DNA from: Kalaharituber pfeilii
Taxonomy: Eukaryota > Ascomycota > Pezizomycetes > Pezizales > Pezizaceae
DNA: 64,000 nt
Reading direction: 5' to 3'
NCBI GenBank assembly: GCA_015179045.1
Contig: WHUZ01000033.1
Coordinates: forward strand, 372,001 to 436,000
Below are positions 31,565 through 43,119 of the stretch, one piece after another. Each line of letters begins with the position of its first letter. Position 1 is the first letter of the stretch. The notes under the pieces were generated by a model. That model worked only from the letters and a program-made list of their open reading frames with translations, had not been told where the DNA came from and ran no database searches. Made by a program: the position numbers and the translations under genes.

Positions 31565-31960
31565 GTCTGAGAAGCCTGGGAGGGGAGGGCAGAGCGAGGT
31601 GGTCTGGACGTGGCCGTAATGTGGGTCAAGGGGCACAAGGAGCGCAATGAGAAGGCGCGCAGGGCGGCGAAGATTGGTGCCCTACTCCCTTATCAGGATG
31701 AGATAGTCACGGAGGCTGGCATGCGAATGGAGGCAAAAGCGCACCGGTCCCAAGAGAGAGTAGGTCTAAAGTACAGGCCGCTGCAGAGGCTAGGGTACGG
31801 GTCGGCATCCTAGCGGAACTCCTGGGAGGGAAGGACCTCAAAGCATGGGGATACAAGATAGGCAAAGCAGACGGGCGGTGGTTCGGGGAGGAGGAGCACA
31901 TACGGAAGAGATGTGAAGCATGGAGGAGGAGATGGCCGGGGGGCCTGTGGCAGGGTGGAT
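31565..31960 (+). pseudogene. LINE RNase H / zinc-motif fragment
   Basis: Plus strand reads LDVAVMWVKGHKERNEKARR, AAKIGALLPYQDEIVTEAGM, KYRPLQRLGYG, then in another frame LLGGKDLKAWGYKIGKADG. It is a degraded homologue of the 32401-33379 element. The zinc-motif cysteines are lost (RWFGEEEHIRKRC). No poly(A) tail is visible. 31960-32390 holds nothing I can name. Confidence 0.7.
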
Positions 31961-32372
31961 AGGTGCATAGAGTAAACAGAGGAATATATGAAATGGCATG
32001 CATAGAGCAAACAGCAAACAACATGGGTACAACAAATAGGAGGAAGCAAACACTGGTTGCTCGTTTGCATATGACATTCTCATGTTGTTAGTTAGTGCTT
32101 CTGGGACACCTTTTGAGAGGCCCTTCTGTTCCATTTTTGTAAAAAAGCAACCTCAGTGAATACCCAGGTCCATGATCTCAGTGTCTCAGTGTTTCCGTGC
32201 CGTATTTCCATTCGTATCTTTGTCCCTTGAGCCGCCAAACCTTTGTTGCACCGTCTTCAGGCCTAGAAGCGGGGCATCGGCCCCCAGATACCGGGGACGG
32301 GGGAGGGGGGCGCCCTGGCAGAGTTACTGAGTTGGATGGAGAGATAGGCACGGAGTATCTTTACGTCTTGGT

Positions 32373-33248
32373 TTGATTTGCGTTATGAGTTCGGCGCTTT
32401 CACACAACAACCCCCTACCACTAGCCATCCTACCAGCACTACCTGCGGACGCAGACAAGCTCGAGTTCGAGAATGCCATAGCCAATGCCGAGGACGAGGG
32501 GTGGAACTCCGTCTACACTGACGGGAGCAGGATAGATTACAAGACAGGCCTAGGCACCTACGCAAAAGACACCTCTACTTCCACATACCTAGGGGAACAG
32601 ACTACTGTCAATGATGCAGAACTCATTGCCATGAGCGAAGCATTACGCAATCAAGCTGGGGAACTCCTGATCATAACCGACTCTAAGGTATCGATATCCA
32701 AGCTCCTAAAGATCGCCCAGGGAGAGCCCACCCACAAAGGACCGGCAAAACTGGTTAGAGACGCCTGGAAAGCGAGAACAGACCGAGGTGACTGGGACGT
32801 TGCAGTGATGTGGGTCAAGTCCCATATAGGAGTCAAAGGGAACACCGAGGCAGACACAGCTGCGAAAATAGGCACATGCCTCCCCTACCAAGATGAAACC
32901 ATAACAGAAGATGGGATACGACAAACCTCGAGACATCAGCGCGCCACAGAGAGAAACCGGCTAGGGCTCAGCTACCGTCCCTTGACAAGACTTGGAAGTC
33001 GACACATAGCCACACTAGCAGGAATACTGGGCGGCAAGTTACTACGAAAATGGCAGTACGAAATCGGGAAAGCAGACAGCCCAGAGTGTCGATGGTGTGG
33101 GGAGGAGGAGGAGACTACTGAACATGTGCTCACTAGGTGCAGGACATGGAAACGAAAGTGGCCAGGAGGCATGCAAGACTTGGTCACTCCTCCGAAGAGC
33201 AAGGACACAGACCCACTTAGAGACATCTTGGAGTGGGCAGGGGCATAG
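32373..33248 (+). CDS. LINE RNase H and zinc-finger C-terminus in a host-started frame
   Basis: A 291-residue open frame. Its ATG codons (32373, 32385) lie in flanking host DNA; from codon 32400/32403 on, everything is LINE. RNase H residues are all visible: YTDGSRID (D), NDAELIAMSEAL (E), LLIITDSKVS (D), VKSHIGVKGNTEADTAAK (H and D). The zinc motif is CRWCGEEEETTEHVLTRC. The domain would degrade RNA in RNA-DNA hybrids during element replication. Without the reverse transcriptase it cannot transpose itself. Expression is unknown. Confidence 0.7.
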   Translation: MICVMSSALSHNNPLPLAILPALPADADKLEFENAIANAEDEGWNSVYTDGSRIDYKTGLGTYAKDTSTSTYLGEQTTVNDAELIAMSEALRNQAGELLIITDSKVSISKLLKIAQGEPTHKGPAKLVRDAWKARTDRGDWDVAVMWVKSHIGVKGNTEADTAAKIGTCLPYQDETITEDGIRQTSRHQRATERNRLGLSYRPLTRLGSRHIATLAGILGGKLLRKWQYEIGKADSPECRWCGEEEETTEHVLTRCRTWKRKWPGGMQDLVTPPKSKDTDPLRDILEWAGA

Positions 33249-33379
33249 GAGACACACAGGATCTTTTCTTATTCCTTTTCTTCTACCTTCATATGTATCT
33301 AATCTTATGTAACTAATCTCGCCATAGCCCCTAGGGCGGCACGCGAGTAATGATATAAAAAAAAAAAAAAAAAAAAAAA
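32401..33379 (+). mobile_element. 5'-truncated Tad1-like LINE, tail A, 979 bp
   Basis: Flanked by tcggcgcttt at 32391-32400 and 33380-33389. Contains an intact RNase H / zinc-motif coding region, a 3' UTR of about 75 bp, tail A (ctcgccatagcccctagggc ... gcgagtaatgatat) and about 22 A. The 43120-43664 insertion matches its 3' half with four substitutions by eye, so both are recent. Confidence 0.93.
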
Positions 33380-33430
33380 TCGGCGCTTTGCTATTCGCTT
33401 CTCTTTTCGTTAATTTTCTATGTAGCTATC

Positions 33431-33516
33431 TCGCCGTAGCCCCCCGCGCGGCATGCGAGTAATGATATGTTTTTTTTTTTTTTAAAAAAAAAGAAAAAAA
33501 GAAAAAAAGAAAAAAG
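33431..33516 (+). repeat. Tail-A remnant with A/T-rich tail
   Basis: ctcgccgtagccccccgcgc through gcgagtaatgatatg, followed by a T run and an A-rich run. It starts at the same base as other tail-A copies. No target duplication is visible. Confidence 0.55.
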
Positions 33517-33851
33517 ACCAGAATGTCTTGAATAATGTGTCTTTTGTGAGAATCTGTAGGGCTCACGGAAGATTGAGGAGATTTCCCCGTTGCAGTATCC
33601 TTAAATGGGCAATGTAGTATATTAAAAATATCAAATTCGGTGCTATAAGGGGCCCTATGAGTAGGGATTCCATTTATGCATGCACACTTCGTAATTCATT
33701 ACTACATACTCGCCTGTCCTCGCACATTAGGATATATTTACATTCCTTGCCACGTCCTGTGTCCATATTTCTCGTTCCTCAACAAGGCTTTCTAGACATT
33801 CCTCTTACCTCCGGAACGTGTGCTATAGCTACCGTGAAAACTCTCTGATTA

Positions 33852-35563
33852 TTAGTCGCTAGTAACCCGAACTGCAACCCCTTCCTTCTTCGGCAGTGGC
33901 TTGCGTGCATAAACAATATACCTGCAACCAATTCCCATTAGTATGCCCATTTGAACTCCTCCTAGCCCATAGCAACCCTATGCTTCGGGGTGAACCGCAC
34001 AATATCGGAATCTTACCAATTCCCATAAAGATGAATCCTTCTATCCATTAATGACTCTCTACACCGCTCCGTCAACTTGAGAATTTCCTCCGGCTTCCAC
34101 CCGAGTACCCTTGAAAAGAGCGCCATACTCATCCCCTCCAGTCCTTCACTCATCATCTCCCTGTAATACAGCCCAATTTCTTTCTGTCCCTTTTCTGCCG
34201 GCCACAACCCGATAGGCGTCTTCATGACCGTCTCATGGATATCCTCAAACAAGCCCGACTTCTCAAGCTGTCCTTTCAGCAACTGACCAACGGCAATCTT
34301 TCTCCCGGACTTCTCTGCCGCGGTATTCATGCATGTTTCCCACTCATGTAGCGGATCGTCGTCCGGCCATGAGCCGTCGTCGCAGTAGAAATGGGTGTCG
34401 ATGTCTTGTAGCTCGACATACCCACCAGGAGTAAGATGCTTATGTATCTGCTCATAAAGCTTGTCCCAGTCCACGATTGAACCACCGAGGTTGCGGCCAT
34501 GGATGAAATCGAAATGATTGGTGGGAAAGGTCCATGGAGCCTCGCAGTCGTCTACCTCAAATCGGACGTTTGGTGGGACCCACCGGGGCTGGATTGGAGA
34601 GATGTCGGTGCCGATGACTTCCGCGGATTCGAATTGACTAGGTTGGCAACGTTAGTATCTAAATTCAGGGATTGCGATCAAAAAATACTCACTCAGCGAA
34701 ATCTATAGCCCAGATACCGGTGCCTGTGCCAATGTCCAAGACCTTCAAAGAATGAGACACATTAATTTCGAGTTCCTCTTGCCCGCTTCACGATGCCAGC
34801 TTGCACTCTGACTAGTAAACAAAACGCTGCGCATGTCAAGGCAACTAACCCTCTGTGCTCCCGGATATAAGGGGGCTAAATACAGCGCCCCTTCAAATCG
34901 CAGCCTCCAAATGTGATGTACTAAATCTAGCCTATCTTGTTCTTTCTGTAATAGTACCACAGGATCAATGATCAGCTCTTTTATGAGGCAATGTTTGATG
35001 CAGTGTTCTACGTGCATACCTCATCATTAGGGAACGCCTTGTAATGAATGCCTTTTGTTAGCTTTGTTTTTCGCGTCGCCTATCGGGCCGGTGATGGTGA
35101 AAGACGTACATAATGTCCCTATATCATGAGACCTAAGTCAGGACCCGGAGGACATTCTAACTGATGATTTATCCAAGATTTACAGTTATTAACTCATAAG
35201 CTTACCTCTTTATATGCATGATACCGTCGCCCATTTTCAAACTGATATTTTGTGAAGGAACTGGAAAGTGAAGTTGTGTCACTGAGCCCACCAGAGGCAT
35301 AGTCGCTATCAAGATCATCCCATTCAGTTTCCTAAAAAAAAAAACGCAGAGTTTCAAGTTAACAAGAAGTTCTTCTATAGCTAGGTTATATTCCTTGGGG
35401 ACAGGTTGCATGAGATTGTGTCTGAGGTCAGGATGCAATTTTCCGCATGTACCTCTTGAGGATACTTAGAGGTGTATTGTGAACGGGGTTCAATCCTGAT
35501 GATTGAGGAACATACATCAACGTCAATTGCTGGAAGGTTCTCATGAGCTGTACTAGCAGCCAT
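33852..35563 (-). CDS. LaeA-like SAM-dependent methyltransferase, seven exons
   Basis: My minus-strand model: exons 35453-35563, 35206-35331, 35020-35037, 34850-34945, 34693-34742, 34017-34637, 33852-33921; total 1092 nt, 363 residues plus stop, all junctions in phase with GT-AG ends. Features: acidic/Ser-rich N-terminus, DTTSLSSSFTKYQFENGRRY, EQDRLDLVHHIWRLRFEGAL, SAM motif I VLDIGTGTGIWAIDFA (across intron 34638-34692), GTDISPIQPRWVPPNVRFEV, FDFIHGRNLGGSIVDWDKL, HLTPGGYVELQDID. These are typical of the fungal LaeA/TAM-like family, whose members include regulators of secondary metabolism and development; most paralogues have no known substrate. Length fits the family. The 18-nt third exon is the least certain; another acceptor upstream would lengthen it. 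Appears intact. Confidence 0.88.
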
Positions 35564-36205
35564 AGTGTCTCCTCCTCTAACTGCAAGATGAAATATGAAC
35601 TTGTTCAAATTCGTTTGATGTCACGCAACTCGAGCTCGGTTGGGATATGGTTGACGATGGTTGTTTAGGTGTTGAGTAATATATCGTCAAATAATGAAAT
35701 GTGAGTTGCTGGATTCAATGTTACTGATCCTAAGTGGAGAGCTCTTTCGTTTAAAACAGCGGATGCTTTCTAGCTGTTTGCTGCTGTCATGTGCACAGTT
35801 CCTCTCGGGAGCCGGTAGAGCTCAACGCTAGGTGTTTGTTTTCCAACCAGTAGTCTCAACTATGCCACATCTATATCCTAGGCGAAATTGCTATGTATCT
35901 AATACATGATCGCCTATTCGCATACGGAGGGTATACAATTCAATAGTAAATAGTTAATTGCAGAACAAGCGAGTGTGTTCCCTATTGGATGGGGATCTTT
36001 ACACTTTCTGCGGCTAGACTGCAAGAACAGGCTTGTCATTTTGCCTGTTCCATAATCTGGGTTATAATTGCCTGTAGCATTGGATGTATTGGGTGCCTTC
36101 CCCTAAGGATTTATGTGAAATTCAACCAAATTTTACCAGGGTACATTTCCACCGTAAGCACAGGGGGCAGTTTCTTCATGATAAGCTCTTGGACGTGAGT
36201 AAATA

Positions 36206-36441
36206 CAGTCTACCCTTGCTATACCGGCTGGCCTCTGCCTGCGACATCCGTTCCCCATACAAATCGCTCTTGCTATACCGGACGCCCTAACAATCCCGGA
36301 CCGGACAGAACCCTCCAGCCAAGTACCCCCTGTCTCCATACAAATTATTATAATTGCTACGCCGGATAAACTAATACTAATACATCTAAGACTACCCCAC
36401 TTCACACTTGGTTGCCGTCACTCCTGCTACCACTGCTGCTA

Positions 36442-36476
<35 letters not shown>

Positions 36477-37363
36477 ATAACCCCGCTTGTAGCACTAAGC
36501 CATGGCAGGGTCCCTGGGCAAGCCCTCATAGCCCGGAGACAGGCTAAACTAACTCTCTACGTACATGGCCCCCACGCGCCGTCGCCCCCGCTCTCCTAGC
36601 TTCTAGAACTTGACCCCAGCGAAGAAATTCTCCAAAACGTCATACTCCTCCCCATTCTCCGCCTTTCTCTTCCAATTCTTTTCCATGTCGCCCCACCTCT
36701 CAAAGCCTTCTGGACGGTTCTTCTGGTTTCTGCATCGGAAAGCGAGGTGCTCCCCGGTTTGCACCTCCCCGCACCTGCACTTATCCGACTCAGCCGCCCC
36801 TATCCTCTTCAACCACACTGCACACCTCCCTCTCTCCACTGCTGCTACTGCTACTACCATCACTTGCAATGTGGTTCAAGTAATGGAAACTGGGCATTTA
36901 GTTGCTTCTTTTCCATGCACTATCATTTCTGAGATCAATTGTTACGCACTTATCACTCTGTTTCAAGATATCTGACAAAGTAGATACAGCTACTGATTAG
37001 CCCTAAATATACTTAGGAAATTACAGTTAAGTAAAAGTACAGTAATCTTACCAATTTATCTCAAAAGTGTTTACCAAATTCACTTAACTTTTCTTTAGCA
37101 TACTTTGGTTCTAGTTGACATTTACATAATTGATGCACACTTACGGCCCGATGGTTTCTAGATTTTGTGAGCAACGCAATTGATGTATTTGGCTGGATAT
37201 TATATGTAAACATGTTGGTGTTTACTTCATTCATTTCCTATTTCAGTAATTATTTAAATTTGTAAATTTTTTTCACCCCCAGGTCTGTTAAGCATTCTAT
37301 TCTATATGCTATCCCGGACGAAAGTGCCAGATTTTAGCGATCTGGTATAGCAAGCGTAGAACG
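36206..37363. mobile_element. Pogo/Fot1-like non-autonomous element
   Basis: TIRs cagtctacccttgctatacc (left) and ggtatagcaagcgtagaacg (right), with flanking TA at 36204-36205 and 37364-37365. The CAGT...CTATA TIR style and TA target fit fungal Pogo/Fot1 elements. Internal copies of cttgctataccgg occur near 36268. No transposase is visible. Interrupted by a LINE at 36444-36835. Confidence 0.6.
36444..36835 (-). mobile_element. 5'-truncated LINE, tail B, 392 bp
   Basis: Poly(T) of about 26, then atcacataaccccgcttgta through gccatggcaggg. Minus-strand coding at 36603-36835 ends in a LINE zinc motif CRCGEVQTGEHLAFRC and stop. Perfect 14-bp duplication ccactgctgctact at 36430-36443 and 36836-36849. 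This links short tail-B insertions to a LINE source. Confidence 0.92.
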
Positions 37364-38008
37364 TAATAAATCTAGAAAACCTTTTGTTATGCAGGCAATT
37401 ACACCATAAATGCAGAAAATATGAACCAGTGAACCTGCTGTCAATCTCACCACAAAAGACAACGCGAGCTTGCAAGCGCCAAAAGAGAGTACTGGGTCTT
37501 AAGGAACAGCAGTTAAGTTTTGCCGGCAAGCAGTAGGTACAGTAGCGGTCAGGTATCAATGTATCTAGAAAGCGAAAGAATAGTAGAGGAGGCTGAACTC
37601 TCAGGGGTGAAAATTTTTCGCTGGAGGCTAAGAATGCATTACTGGATATTACATATGCAAGCAAGAATAGGTGCAAATGATACAAATGTGTATTTAAATA
37701 TCCTCTACTGAATATGGTATAGTTTTATAGACTATGCTACTTCATCTATACTGTACTGAGGTCAAAGTACGACGAAATACATTATCATTGGCTCGCTTAA
37801 TCTCTGAGCAGCTATCACGCCCATTGCGCCAGACTCCCCCATGCGCCCTCAACGAATATCGACCCCCGAGCGAAGCCAGTGGGGTCCTCTCTAAAGTATC
37901 TCTGTCTATGATACGGCCTGATGGAACTTCAGCGGTGGAGAGCAAGGGGTAGCTGAGGGGCGGGAGGTATGGGAGTAGGAGCATTGTTTATTGTTATTCA
38001 AGTGAGTA

Positions 38009-38042
38009 TTTTGAAAGAGGGGGGGGCACCCCTCTTTCAAAA
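38009..38042. repeat. Perfect 14-bp inverted repeat (hairpin)
   Basis: ttttgaaagagggg and cccctctttcaaaa are separated by 6 nt. It lies inside the right end of the 36091-38130 element. Confidence 0.6.
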
Positions 38043-38130
38043 AATTGTTTCGAACGCTCTACCAAACAATAAAACAGGGATACAGAGCCAGGGTTTGAAA
38101 TTTCACATAAATCCTTAGGGGAAGGCACCC

Positions 38131-41100
38131 ATTGATTGATGATACTTTATTAGAAGAAACTAGTCCCACAGCTCCCAGCCGGGTAATACGATGATAAGGT
38201 TTACCTTGCTAATATACGGGTGGGGTTCGCTTCATCCGCCTTGTATTTTTCATAATGTGACGTCGAGCGCACGCCAGTTGCTAATAGCTTGTCTTGCCTG
38301 GAGGTCACCAAGTTAAATCAAATGCATCTCATTAAAACCTTTCATATTTGCTCCCTTCTTCTTTTAAACAAGTGTGCAGCTCTTCAAGCCAGAATTGCAA
38401 CACGTCTGTGAGTACTGTAACATACATTCTTGGCTTTTTGCTTGTCGTGATGGGGTAGACATATACCCGGTACACTCCGGTAACACCGAGAATACTATGA
38501 AACTTCCGAATGTGGATGGGCATACATTTGCAGCTGCCTAATCGTCTTTTCTATCTTATTATATACTAGATTGCCAATAACCCTCTGATTCTATCCAGTC
38601 GGAGCTTCAATTGACAGAGCATCAAAGATCATATTATTAGGGTACTAAGTAGTGTTATATAGCTGAGTATTTAGGTAGCATGCATTTGTATTGCAGTTCA
38701 GCACTCTCGAACCGCATTATGGAATACCTGAGGCGCCAAGTTCAGACTTTTCAATTATGTGTATATATTTGTATTTTTTATGCTCGTATAGTACTTCAGC
38801 ACTCTGCACGATTACAACTGTTCTGTCTGCATCAAATAAAAGATTTCATAGAATGATGCCCAAAATATATTATTACTTACTCAGGGGTCACTGAAGAAAT
38901 GGAGAGAAATCCTGATTTCAATATTAAATACCCTGTAGCAGATTGATTTTATTGTAGCAACAGTGGCAGATCTAGAAATTATTAATTTCCACTAGACACT
39001 CACACATTCGCATTGACTACGGAACGTATGCATCTCTCATGCCTGTGTGCGGCATGACTGCAGACATGCGGCAAATGTTTGACAGTCCAGTATTGAAAGT
39101 GGCTAGAGTACCTAGAGGGAGCTATGGTGCTCCTGGAGAAGCGACCGACCAAATTTGGCCAAATTTGTGATCCCCGCACCTCAACGCAACATTGAACAGC
39201 ACAACAACCATGCCTTGCGGGTGGAAATAAAAATGAAGTTAAGTGAATATGACCTAGCGACAATAGAAAAAAAAGTCTAATAATTAAAATACAGGTATAT
39301 TAGAGAAAGAAATTGAGCAAAACATAGTAAAACAGTATTCAGGTCACCTTGGTTATAATGATAGCGACCACTTTTCTTCACAATATGTAACCTATAGCAA
39401 GGGGTCACGTGCTACCGCCCCAAAGGTAGGCAGGGGTGATAAAATTGTCAAATGAGGAAATTTTCAGTGTATGATATTCAGATCTCAAATGCGAATTCAG
39501 TTCCTTACCAGACTCCCAATATCATGCCTCCTCAATGCCGCTTTGGATGCCCAGCTCTTGAGAAATGGAAGGTATCTCACGCTCGCCACGAGGTGTGACA
39601 GCACCAAGCAGAAATGATTTCAGAAGAGTTATGAGCTAGTTATTTCCTAATCCCGATGGCAAGCTAATGGCATTATCTTCAATGTCTATGATATTGAAGC
39701 AGTCAGATACACTAAAACCTTTTTTCCCTCTTGTATTGAGATATCTTGAATTAAATCACTCCCTGCTAAGCCCATATACATATGGCAATACTGAGGCTGC
39801 CCCCCCATATTTCACTGTAGCAAGAGACTTGACCTGTAGCTGAATCAATTAGTCCTGCAAAGTTCTTCATTTTCTTCTTTTCACTATAGCCCAGATGTCA
39901 CTGTCAAGGTTTCATTATAGCCAGGGTTACCTGTAATCGTGAGGTGAACATTATCTTGGTAAAACAGACTAGGTAAAAGAAATTAAAGGTGACAGTTTAG
40001 GCAAGTTGCAACCAGACTATAGGCAAGTGTGGAATCCCAATGCACCTCATTAGTGCACCTACTTTAAGTTCTCTTCTGGAAGCACTCATGATTTGTTGGA
40101 TCTTCTAACACCTGCGCTGCTCTTGCTCGGCAGGTTGATCGTACCTGTGTCACATACTTAAATCACAATCATTTTATGATAATTCGATGCCTTCGACGAA
40201 CCAACCGGCATAGTCAATATTCATCCCAAATAGGGCACCTGAGTTGCGGCACAGTTAAGGGAATTCATATCGCAGCACCGTACTTGCGATGTTGGCTAGC
40301 GTTACTGCTAGCGGAATTAAGTTTTCGCATGTGCCAATTAAGGTGATACCATTGGCCAACCATTTTATGTACGGTCAGCAAAGTTGCAGTTGATAGTGCA
40401 GCACAAACACTTAATGCCGAGGCAGTCACAGCCATGGCAAATGGATCAACTTGTTTGACACAATTAATAACCTCTAATATTTGAGTGCAGTGGCTTTTGC
40501 CAGCTTTTTCGAGCCTGTATTTTATCACTGGTAATATTGTGGTGAAGTTCGGCTCATTCTAGACGTTCCTGAGTGTGCAGTTCGCGGTTATTGAGTTGAG
40601 TTGATAATGTTGACGTCGGTAGGCCCGCCTTGGGCCCTACTTTCCCTAGTCGGCATCCTCTTTTTTTTTTTTTTTTTCCTTTTTTTTTTGGCAATTGAGC
40701 CTTTTGGCTCTGCCAATTTATATTATTACCAGCTAGATGACTTACTCTTACTCTATCTACATAACGCTCCGACATGCCTTTCAGGCTCTCAGACAAAATC
40801 ATTTAGTATCAGCACTAATTGCTACCTGTCACCCGATAGTTTGCACTAAGGTTAAGGTCTATAGCCCATATTAGCCCCCAAGCGTCACCGGCAGCTGGTT
40901 GAATTTTTCGCAGTTTTCTTAAGGCCATTTTATTGCTGATAAGCTTACCCTGGTAGATTTGCGGGTTATGATAAGTAGGTGTAGAAGATTCTTTGAATCA
41001 CCCTCTTAAACACAGCCTTTCGGCGTGGTACCATACCTCAATATCCTTGTTCGGGGGAACATTGCAGCAGCGCTGCTTGTTTTTGCCGACATAGGCCCGG

Positions 41101-42400
41101 AGTAAAATATATATCGTACCTAACCCATTTATAGTGCAACGCGGCGAATTGCACACTACTCAGTCAATATGATAGCGGCGGGCACGGGACTACCTCAGTC
41201 ACACAAGACGACCACTATTGTTTAAGAACTTAGTCATGTCAGGTGCACCATTATCTACTGCAGAAGCTGCAGCTCTCAAAATCAAAAACCATTTAGACAA
41301 TCACTTCCGGCCAAATCGACCATGTTAACTTCACTGGTCGTACAAGATTTGGCCGAGCAGGTTACTGCCTCTAACATGACGATCAGGGCTAGTCTGTGCA
41401 CTGTTCCCGAATGAGAGCATGTCGGAGTATGTCATGCTTATCGGAGGAAGAGTGAGAGGGTGTTGACCACCGAAGAATGGCGTAGGCATACTAAGGCAAG
41501 CCAACCGCCAATGCTTCCCCCTGGTCGGCAGTGCAACCTCCTCTTGCCCGATACTCTTATTTTTATAGTGTACAAGATGTTGACAAATATTTGATCGTCA
41601 GAAATACAAAATCAGTAGAGGCTTTTTCAATCTGCTCCACAAAATGTTCCTCTCGGTCTATGACCGATTGTTACATATGAGTGATTGTTTTACCCATGTG
41701 CTACTTAGAGCACTTCCTATACCGAAGGCCCATTTTCTGTGACGACCAAAGCCTCGTTTTCTTGGCAAATCTAAATTTACTGGCAAAGTTCCTCTCGGTC
41801 TAGCATCTCTGTCAGAACTTGTTGATAGATGTCCTCTGTAGCAGTGGAGCGTCCAGTATCCAGTATATGTGATGGATGCCCACGGTGTAAGATATCTGTT
41901 TTAATGAAGTTGATTAGCCAAGGGTGGGAGGGCAGAATATGCTTATTGAAGCACTGTTGAGCGTCCGGGCTCGTAACCTGAAAAGCATGTCGGAGCGTCG
42001 ATTGGAGGAAGAATGCGAGTGTGCTGACCACTGACGGGTGTATGCATGCCAGGACAAGCCTATGTAGCGCCCAACATTTTTAAGTCGGTGTATGGGATGA
42101 GGCGTAGCAAAAGCCAACACCAGATCAATATAGTCGAACAGTATTCCTCTTTGGTGATTCTTTTTACAATGCCTCTATGTGAACAAAGGCTTTCTAACTC
42201 TTCACCTGCTACTGTACACTTGCTTCCATATTTAGGAACGGTGTATGTACATTCATGAAACACACAGAAAGTTACTCTTGGCAATCAGCCTATGAGAATT
42301 CGTGGCATTCCATACTTCGTAGAATGTTAAGAACCAAGTAGATGTAGTGCATTCTAGGGCCAAGTGTATGTAAGGGCGCGTTTTTTACTGAATTTTTAAT
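38131..42400. other. Long stretch without a recognisable gene
   Basis: AT-rich sequence with no convincing coding region. At 40265-40528 (minus) a frame includes QVDPFAMAVTASALSVCAAL, reminiscent of the N-terminal segment of fungal STAND genes, but with no supporting context. Around 41396-41500 and 41964-42045 a diverged direct repeat (agcatgtcggag...ggaggaagagtg...tgaccac) is visible. A T-rich run at 40660-40690 may be an old retroposon tail. Confidence 0.4.
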
Positions 42401-42413
42401 AGTCACGTGCACC

Positions 42414-42483
42414 ATTTTTTTTTCTTAAGAAAAAAAAAAAAATCACACGTAACCCCGCTTGCAGCTGTTCGCCATGGCAGGGC
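42414..42483 (-). mobile_element. Short poly(A) retroposon, tail B
   Basis: A T/A-rich tail, then acgtaaccccgcttgcagct and gttcgccatggcagggc. The 5' boundary coincides with gccctgcc. No convincing target duplication. Confidence 0.65.
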
Positions 42484-42761
42484 ACGTTGATCCAATAATG
42501 GCTATTGGATGTATATATGTGACTACTGCAATACATCTGAGGTATGCCGGATCGGCCCCTGCAGAGGCAGCGGAAAGTTAGGGGTGCTAGAGAGATATTC
42601 TGAATTATTATTTACTGTGCTTCGGTTTCAAAGCTACTTCATTTTGGGCGCCTGAAAAAGTGCAATTGCTCATAGCCAGCTTAGATCAGAAGTTGGCAGC
42701 CTAGAGCTATATAAAGTCAGCATTTATGGACCGGACAGCTGAGCAAAAGCATAATCATCGC

Positions 42762-42808
42762 TGCCATAGGCTGGGAGTCGGGATGCGGGGTTACGCGACC
42801 CAAAAAAT
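42762..42808 (+). repeat. Tail-B variant remnant
   Basis: ctgccataggctgggagtcg then ggatgcggggttacgcgacc and a short A run; similar to 58505-58575. No duplication seen. Confidence 0.5.
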
Positions 42809-43119
42809 GCTTATAGTAACCAGTGGGTGCAATAATGCCAAAGGTGAAAGGGCTCCAGAGCTAGGCGCTCTAGAAACGGCTAGCTGAAGAACGGCGGCAG
42901 GCCGGAACAGACACCTGTATTCGCTGCATCGACAGGTGCCAGAAAAATGAATGCTCCACTGGTAAGGTTTCTCGGTTTGAAACCCACACAATTGCAATAC
43001 CTCCCACTCGTCGAACTGTCAATATTAACGTTGTCGGTGACTCGGTGTCGAAACTTGTGTACAGAACTGGCTTGTTCGATTCTCAGGAACAGAACGCCTA
43101 CACCACCTTTCCTGTCTGG

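Larger units (their letters stand above)
36091..38130. mobile_element. TIR-bounded element, about 2 kb
   Basis: Inverted repeats gggtgccttcccctaaggat (from 36091) and its complement ending gaaggcaccc (38130), about 36 bp each with one or two mismatches. The outer flanks show no clear duplication. No transposase is recognised inside, and most of the left half is occupied by the Pogo-like element. Superfamily undecided. Confidence 0.6.

Noticed and set aside
39350..39950. Scattered 'tatag(c)' phrases that could be Pogo-like TIRs
   Set aside because: No matching pair with TA flanks was found.
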